Made by a program: the position numbers and the translations under genes. From Astropecten irregularis (taxonomy: Eukaryota > Echinodermata > Asteroidea > Paxillosida > Astropectinidae), in contig OZ020250.1 in NCBI GenBank assembly GCA_963971285.1, positions 10,090,499 to 10,154,498 of the forward strand: DNA of 64,000 nt, read 5' to 3'. Positions 58,085 through 64,000 of this stretch are shown piece after piece. How positions within the stretch are numbered: the first letter of the stretch is position 1; each line of letters begins with the position of its first letter. The notes beneath the pieces were generated by a model. That model was given only the letters and a program-made list of their open reading frames with translations. It had not been told where the DNA came from and searched no databases.

Positions 58085-61000
58085 TTAAAGGATAGAGCTC
58101 TGTGAACTTTTTTAGACTTAGTACCCAACGATAGATATAGTTGTAGGTTTCGTAGTTACGTAGCGTTCCTTATTGCGAAGGTCGGGGACCAGCTTCTCAA
58201 CCTCAGTGCTTCTCAACCTCAGTGGACGTCGCCCCGGCAGCAAGAAGGTTGTGATGATATTCCGACATCCACTCTTTTTGGACCACCATGCGCTCCGGAG
58301 CCAACGGAAATGCATTGTGCGCATCGTGCAACTCAGTTCCGGATATTCGGTATCCACTTCCAGGATGTAACCATTGGGACTCTCTACCGGGTGATCCGCT
58401 ATGCTCGCGGTGAGCCCATCGCAATCCTCTACCCACCGAAAGCCACCTGTAGGCAGGGGCTGGCTCATCGCCCAGCCATACAGGTTGTTAGCGTCGAGGT
58501 AGAGGATGTGGCTAAGTTCTTTAGAGGAGTCATATCCCTCGACCAGGGGATTGTTCGCTTTCGCGTACTTCCTCGAGACGATAGATATCCCGCCGCGCTT
58601 CCCCTTGTCAATGAAGAGATGCTGGTCATATCCGTCAGCAGATCTAGCTCGATTCCCGTTTTCTTGAGCAATGCGTCCCAGGAGAGACCGGGGCTCGTGT
58701 AATAGTTGGCGGGATCTAATCCATACTGCCGCAGGCAAGTCTTCCGAAAGGTCTCAAAGTTGTCCGCCAGAAGTAGGACGTCGGTGCGGCAATATAGGTC
58801 GCTGTAGTCTCCAGGTTGCGGCATCCAAAGGCCTCCCAGACTTTTTGGGCATGGGTATAATCGGCTTCGCTGATGCGTTCTTCCGAGAGTTTGCTATAAA
58901 ATACCTCTTTGGGTTGGGAGCGCTGGCTCGGCAAACCGCTCCCAGGAGTCCATGTACTCGTATGGATAGATGCCCTTGCGCAGCAGCAGCTCGCGTTTGT
59001 TTACGTCGGGCTCAAACTTGGTTGTGATATGGAATGCTTCGGGTTGGTTGGCCGCCGCGAGCTTGTCCAACGGGGCTAGCAGAAACTGCGCACTATCGAT
59101 GAAGCGGAGCTGCCCGAGGGAGAAGGAGATGTACTTCTCCGTGTTGTTGGGGATACATGATACCTCCCTCTACCTTCGATATAGCCTGCATGAGAAGATG
59201 GGAGTCGTAGCCCCGAAAGTTGTGAAAGACAACTGGTATGGGCGTTGTCTTCGGGTGCAACCTCAATTTGAGGTTACAGGCGTTGTGGGCTGCCCCTCTG
59301 TATTTTCCGACGATGTGGCAGTGGTCCCGGACTCTATCACCCGCTAGAGGTTTCTCACACACATGACAGGTTGTCGCTTTGTTGTAAGACTTCCAGTCCT
59401 CTCGGGTCATTTGCATAGCATTGGGCTGGCCAGCACCGCCTTGATTTTTCGCTCCTCTTTCTGAACGCGCTTGGAGGAAGTGCCTCGCCGCATTGGGGCC
59501 TCTGTATTCCACGGGTGGTTGTGTCTGGCCGTCACAGCGGACAACTATAAAACAGTAGCTGCACGCCTCGTGCTGTAGGGTCTTCCTGGTGTTGCTCTTT
59601 GATGGGTTGAGCTCAGGGCCCTCGAGTTTGATTGTGAGGGGCCTCAAAGTCGGCGTAGATGATAAAGGTGAGCTGACAGCAGGTTTTTGGTGGTTTTGAA
59701 ATACCAACTTGTTTTTACCCTCTTCGGGCATATCTACTATCACCGCCGTTTGCCCGATACCGCGGCACTCTGGCATGTGGGCCTCCAGCAGGTCTTCTCT
59801 GGTATAGCCGCGAAGATAGCGCTCGCAAAATTGCTTGCGCTCGTTGTGTTTGCTCTGATCGAATAGCAGGGGATTGAGATCTTTGATCCCGGTGTAGTGA
59901 AACTTCTCCGCCTTCTCGATTAGCAGCAAGTTCAGCACGCGCCCTGGGTGCTTGTTGACTGCGATGGATAATACCGCTTTTATCCCAGCCACAAAGACGT
60001 TAATGGCTAGGTTGTTCTGTTTTTCGAACTTATCGATCATGGCGACAGTGACTGGAAATGTGATGCCATCGAGATTGAGACCGTGCTCCTTAGGATATTT
60101 AGATGACCTCTGTGGGTTTTTGGCTACAGGAAACAGAAGACAAAGAACGGCGTATAGAAAGCAGTACACATCATAGTTTTTTCAGCCTTCTTCTTTTTCA
60201 ACTCTGGGAGGTAGTGGGACGGTAACAGCTTCCCCTAAGGGGCTGGTATGTGGCGATGCAGCCATAGAGTCAGCACTCTGTCAACCACCCACCCAGAGCC
60301 CCTTTGTGTCCATTTCTCAAGGATCTCCTGGATTGCTGGAAAGATCTGTCAAGCGCCTCTTCGATTTCATAGGTCTGTAGAAGCGGTTCTTGTTTGTGTC
60401 GAAACACTGGGTCTGTGTACTCCTCGGAACCATCTGGGTTGTCTTTTCGAAGCTGAACCTTGAGGGCCAGCTGGAACGTTATCCCTTTCAAGAGCCGCGA
60501 TCTCTTCCTCGAGCTTCTTGCGAATCTGGGGACGCAAACCTTCTAGGAGAGCTATGGGTCTGCTTTCGAGGGATGCCCCTGTTATGGGGGATTTTTAGCT
60601 TCCGAACCCCGCAGAAAACTCCCATCACCCATAGGAAGTCGTCGAAAGACTAAGTCGTCTTTCTTCTCTTCTTGGAACACTTCCAGTATCTCCTTTTTGG
60701 TAGTCCTGGGTTGTTCGGAAAACTTTAGTGGTCAGATCAAACTCCTCCACAATGGCCTGCCTTTTCCTCTCCTTCTTCGTGCGAGGAGGAATGGTTGGCC
60801 GATATGCCCTTGGAAGCAGAGGCTCAAGCAGGCGCCTCTTTACTTCCTCGGGGATTGGCTCATCTAAGCTGTTGTTTACCACATCGCGGGTATTTCAACT
60901 TCAGCCAATAACTGAGCGACATCTGGCTCCCCCTCCCCCTCTCGGCGGGCGAGGCGTTCTCGTTGATTTCTCGCCCGCCTGGCCCTGTCCCGCTCCCCCT

Positions 61001-61216
61001 GTTCCGGGGTACGTGCTGCCCATCGTTCGCGCGCGACACGGTTTTTACGCTCTTGTGCTTCAGCGCTCATCGGCATGGTGCTTGATGAGTATTCTCATAG
61101 GGACCACATTTCTCTAAAAATCTGTATCACTGCAAGACGTTTAAACTCTAATCTAAAGGTACGTTGCTTTTCGCGCCAGGCCTGCTTCCGAATGAAGCCA
61201 CCACCACATGTGTAGT

Positions 61217-61330
61217 CTTGGTTCGAGACTGTATTGGTGTGGATACTCGAACCGCACTGACCATACGTGTGTACGTACAGGTAATCCGCACACACGTACG
61301 CACGGAACTGTCACTAATACAGTCTTGGGA
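61217..61330. repeat. Foldback hairpin H1
   Basis: Arms GACTGTATTGGTG and CACTAATACAGTC, about 105 bp, with the inner words 'ccgcactgaccatacg'. It is repeated almost exactly as H2 at 62675-62788. Confidence 0.8.
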
Positions 61331-61344
61331 TCGTGTAAAATCTT

Positions 61345-61919
61345 AGTCTGGTTCCCTGCCCAAAGATTCCCCGACGTCTCTTATTAAAAATCTTAGGTCA
61401 GGTATCGGCTACGGTTAAAAATAGAACATGACACAGCTGTCATGTCTGCGCAGGCGCGGAAGCTAGTTTTAGAGTTTAGCGAGATTCAATTTTAGCATTA
61501 ATTTTTGCCACTTTTGTAAGCACATGCAATTTTATCTGGACAGAATAAGAAGTAAAAGAGTGGGAAAAAAACATACAACAAACTTCTCAAAAGTGCATAA
61601 TAGGAAAACTGCTCTGTTGTATGTGTACAATAATTATGCTTTATTTGGGCGCTAACTGTAGCCGGAATGAAACAGTATTTACATGAGGTGTCTTTCCCTG
61701 AAACTATATGACCTCGCGTGACCTGTCGGAAATAGCCGAAAGTCAACGTTACTATCCGAAGTTGAACGAAAACGAGTTCGTAATGTTTCGGATTTTTCCT
61801 GTAAACAGCCAAAACTTGGTCTTTTTGGTCACGTGACCCTCCAGTACACGTAGCCGATACCGGACCCTATATTTGACAGACAATAGTCTGGCGCTTTTTG
61901 GGTCCGGGAACCAGACTAG
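61345..61919. mobile_element. hAT-like MITE inserted in the terminal tandem unit
   Basis: The ends TTAGTCTGGTTCCC and GGGAACCAGACTAG pair. TAAAATCT occurs on both sides (61337-61344 and 61920-61927). The second tandem unit at about 62793 has a single, uninterrupted 'gtgtaaaatctcccccc', the empty site. Confidence 0.88.
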
Positions 61920-62665
61920 TAAAATCTCCCCCCGAAATCGGGGGAAACACACTGCGCATGCGTTGCATCTAAAGTCGGGCGCTGCCCATTTTCTGCTCAC
62001 GCACGTGCATACATGTAAACAAGGCACCCCGTGAAGTTAGTATGGTACTGTATACGTGCCTTTTGGTTAAAATTTCGACGATGTGACTGGGCGAAAGTTG
62101 GGGAGATTATATGACTGTGTATTTCAGTGGCTAATTTACAACATAATGTAGAAATCCACGGTTGCTGAATTATTGTACCTTGTTAATACTATAATTCCAT
62201 TGCATTTGGTAAAAACAAACACGAAGCAAGGAGTTTTCAAACGTGCTTTTAAAGTATTATTTAGCCTGAGGCCTACAACACTCCATTTTAAGTTACATGT
62301 AGGCATGTAAGGCCTATAAACAAAAAAACATTTACACTGTTCATAATTGTGTAGCTCTTTGATAATTCACACTTGTCTACAACGTGCATGTTACATACAC
62401 CTGTGCACCGCATGCATAGCAATACCCACAGGATCGGCCGTGGGAATGCAGCGATCTCTGCATTGTTTGACCCGGGCGTTGCCATGGGAGCTGACCGCAG
62501 GCCTCGAAGTTCAGGTTTGCCTGAGGGGAATGACCATACATGACCAGCGTCATTCTTATATATCATACATATTCAACAGTGTGCCATGGTGACGAAGTAG
62601 CGCGCTACATACATTATACTAACGAGGTGCGCACGCAACTCACAGCCCTTACACGACTCCCAAGA
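61920..62665. repeat. Terminal tandem unit, copy 1
   Basis: It starts TAAAATCTCCCCCCGAAATC and runs to 'cttacacgactccca'. It is nearly identical to 62794-63604, apart from small insertions in copy 2. The last 230 bp hold short stem-loops (TGCAGCGATCTCTGCA; CCCACAG..CGGCCGTGGG). No protein frame is shared by both copies beyond about 90 codons. Confidence 0.9.
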
Positions 62666-62674
62666 CTATGTAGT

Positions 62675-62788
62675 CTTGGTTCAAGACTGTATTGGTGTGG
62701 ATACTCGAACCGCACTGACCATACGTGTGTACGTACAGGTAATCCGCACACACGTACGCACGGACCTGTCACTAATACAGTCTTGGGA
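62675..62788. repeat. Foldback hairpin H2
   Basis: Same as H1, with one or two differences. It separates the two tandem units. Confidence 0.85.
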
Positions 62789-62793
62789 ATCGT

Positions 62794-63604
62794 GTAAAAT
62801 CTCCCCCCGAAATCGGGGGGAAACACACTGCGCATGCGTTGCATGTAAAGTCGGGCGCTGCCCATTTTCTGCTCACGCACGTGCATACACGTAAACAAGG
62901 CACCCCGTGAAGTTACACAATATGGTATAGTTACAATAGTATGGTACCGTATACGTGCCTTTTGGTTAACATTTCGACGATGTGACTGGGCGAAAGTTGG
63001 GGAGATATATGACTGTGTATTTCAGTGGCTTATTTACAACATAATGTAGAAATCCATGGTTGCTGAATTATTGTACCTTGTAATACTATAATTCCATTGC
63101 ATTTGGTAAAAACAAACACGAAGCAAGGAGTTTTAAACGTGCTATTTAGTATTATTTAGCCTGAGGCCTACAGTGAAACACTCCATTTTAAGTTACATGT
63201 AGGCATGTAGGCCTATAAACAAAAACATTTACACTGTTCATAATTTGTAGCTCTTTGATACTTCACACTGTAGCTCACTTCACAACCATGAGGTAGAAAT
63301 AGATTTCTACCTCCATGATACAAAGTGCATGGTACATACACCTGTACACCGCATGCATATCAATTCCCACAGGTCGGCCGTGGGAATGCAGCGATCTCTG
63401 CATTGTTTGACCCGGGCGTTGCCATGGGAGCTGACCGCAGGCCTCGAAGTTCAGGTTTTGCCTGAGGGGAATGACCATATATGACCAGCGTCATTCTTAT
63501 ATATCATACATATTCAACAGTGTGCCATGGTGACGAGGTAGCGCGCTACATACATTATACTAACGAGGTGCTGCGCGCAACTCCCCGCCCTTACACGACT
63601 CCCA
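62794..63604. repeat. Terminal tandem unit, copy 2
   Basis: A copy of 61920-62665 with a 16-base extra block after 'gtgaagtta' and an extra palindrome GAGGTAGAAAT/ATTTCTACCTC at about 63291-63314. The two copies otherwise differ at only a few percent of positions by eye. Confidence 0.9.
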
Positions 63605-63606
63605 AT

Positions 63607-63706
63607 TAGACTATGTTATCGAAGGCCTTTACGAATGGGTGTACGTACGTGCGTGTCAGTGCGGATAATCGGTTTCGTACGTTCGAGTACGGGAATAACA
63701 TAGTCG
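63607..63706. repeat. Foldback hairpin H3
   Basis: Arms GACTATGTTATC and AATAACATAGTC, with inner 'gtcagtgcggataatcgg'. Confidence 0.8.
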
Positions 63707-63720
63707 TGGACCAAGACTAA

Positions 63721-63827
63721 AGACTATGTTATAGAAGGCCTTTACGACATGGGTGTACGTACGTGCATGCGTGCGGGTCAGTGCGGATAATCGGTTCGTA
63801 CGTTCGAGTACGGTAATAACATAGTCG
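63721..63827. repeat. Foldback hairpin H4
   Basis: Arms AGACTATGTTAT and ATAACATAGTC; close copy of H3 in the same orientation. Confidence 0.8.
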
Positions 63828-63850
63828 TGGACCAAGACTACCACATGTGT

Positions 63851-63967
63851 AGTCTAGATTGCTAGACTGTGTTATCGTACCCGCCACCACGAGAGGGCGT
63901 ATCGTGGCAATCCGCTAGCGACGCACGAGTGCACGACTACTAACTTGACTTCGATAACACAGTCTAG
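63851..63967. repeat. Foldback hairpin H5
   Basis: Perfect arms CTAGACTGTGTTATCG and CGATAACACAGTCTAG; the interior differs from H1-H4. The words CCACATGTGTAGTCT precede it, as they precede H1. 'tttcccccgaaaacgggg' at the window end resembles the start of another tandem unit. Confidence 0.85.
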
Positions 63968-64000
63968 GACGATCTCTGATTATTTCCCCCGAAAACGGGG

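Larger units (their letters stand above)
55904..61076 (-). pseudogene. Polinton protein-primed family-B DNA polymerase
   Basis: The gene runs leftward from about 61076. Visible blocks: an Arg-rich N-terminal part; a C/H-rich zinc part with CHVCEKPLAGDRVRDHCH; exonuclease-like text FHNFRGYDSHLLMQ; a palm block with YLDANNLYGWAMSQPLP; LMNNSVFGKTMEN; and a last block LDLSKHLMYDFYYYNQMKG. These are the standard motifs of Polinton PolB. Two transposons interrupt it (57326-58084 and 56366-57233). The coding region has several breaks. Confidence 0.88.
42414..61080. mobile_element. Polinton/Maverick fossil carrying BEL, hAT-like and TTAA insertions
   Basis: The module set (minor capsid, major capsid, packaging ATPase, protein-primed PolB) is diagnostic of Polintons. 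Without the inserts about 10 kb of Polinton sequence remain, against 15-20 kb for whole elements. Integrase, protease and terminal inverted repeats were not found. The element is broken: about six to ten breaks in coding regions plus three insertions. It is older than the BEL element, the hAT-like element and the TTAA element that sit inside it. Confidence 0.9.

Overview
The window looks like nuclear DNA of a marine invertebrate. The DNA is AT-rich, the exons are small and the introns long, and there are dozens of short inverted-repeat transposons, recurring 'taggcctac' words, an animal-type Polinton, a BEL/Pao element and a Mag-like Ty3/gypsy element. I infer an invertebrate deuterostome, most likely an echinoderm. 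The ion-channel gene type and repeat style suggest this; nothing in the sequence proves it.

Region 1 (about 1-31.7 kb, minus strand) is one host gene, a TRPM2-like ADP-ribose-gated cation channel. I could place 26 coding exons. Their GT/AG borders keep one frame from the ATG at 31716 to the start of the C-terminal NUDT9-homology domain at about 1062. The last exons lie beyond the left edge. About 1396 residues are visible: four melastatin homology regions, six membrane segments with a pore, a TRP helix, a coiled coil and the first part of NUDT9H. The four S2/S3 residues of the TRPM2/4/5/8-type calcium site are present. The introns hold many short transposons, including TTAA-targeting elements, TA-flanked pogo/Tigger-like elements, hAT-like elements with 8-bp duplications and LINE pieces, plus a THAP-like fragment.

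Region 2 (about 31.7-42.2 kb) is upstream of the channel gene. It carries a three-layer nest of TTAA elements (31.8-33.2 kb), a foldback repeat (33.6-33.8 kb), a broken Ty3/gypsy element (about 34.3-38.2 kb), dispersed repeats, a GGTCTT-type simple repeat, and a possible 5' end of a plus-strand host gene near 39.4-39.7 kb.

Region 3 (about 42.4-61.1 kb) is a decayed Polinton/Maverick. It has two diverged minor-capsid copies, a major-capsid gene, a packaging ATPase, small membrane and basic proteins, and a protein-primed family-B DNA polymerase. A 7.0-kb BEL/Pao element (43685-50672) sits in it with a 5-bp target duplication. A hAT-like element and a TTAA element interrupt its polymerase region. 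I saw no integrase or protease in it.

Region 4 (about 61.1-64 kb) is a tandem array. An about 750-800-bp unit occurs twice, separated by about 110-bp foldback hairpins that share GACTRTRTTAT arms, and three more hairpins follow near the right edge. This was the least explained structure in the window. Exon and element borders were read by eye and may be off by 1-2 bases.
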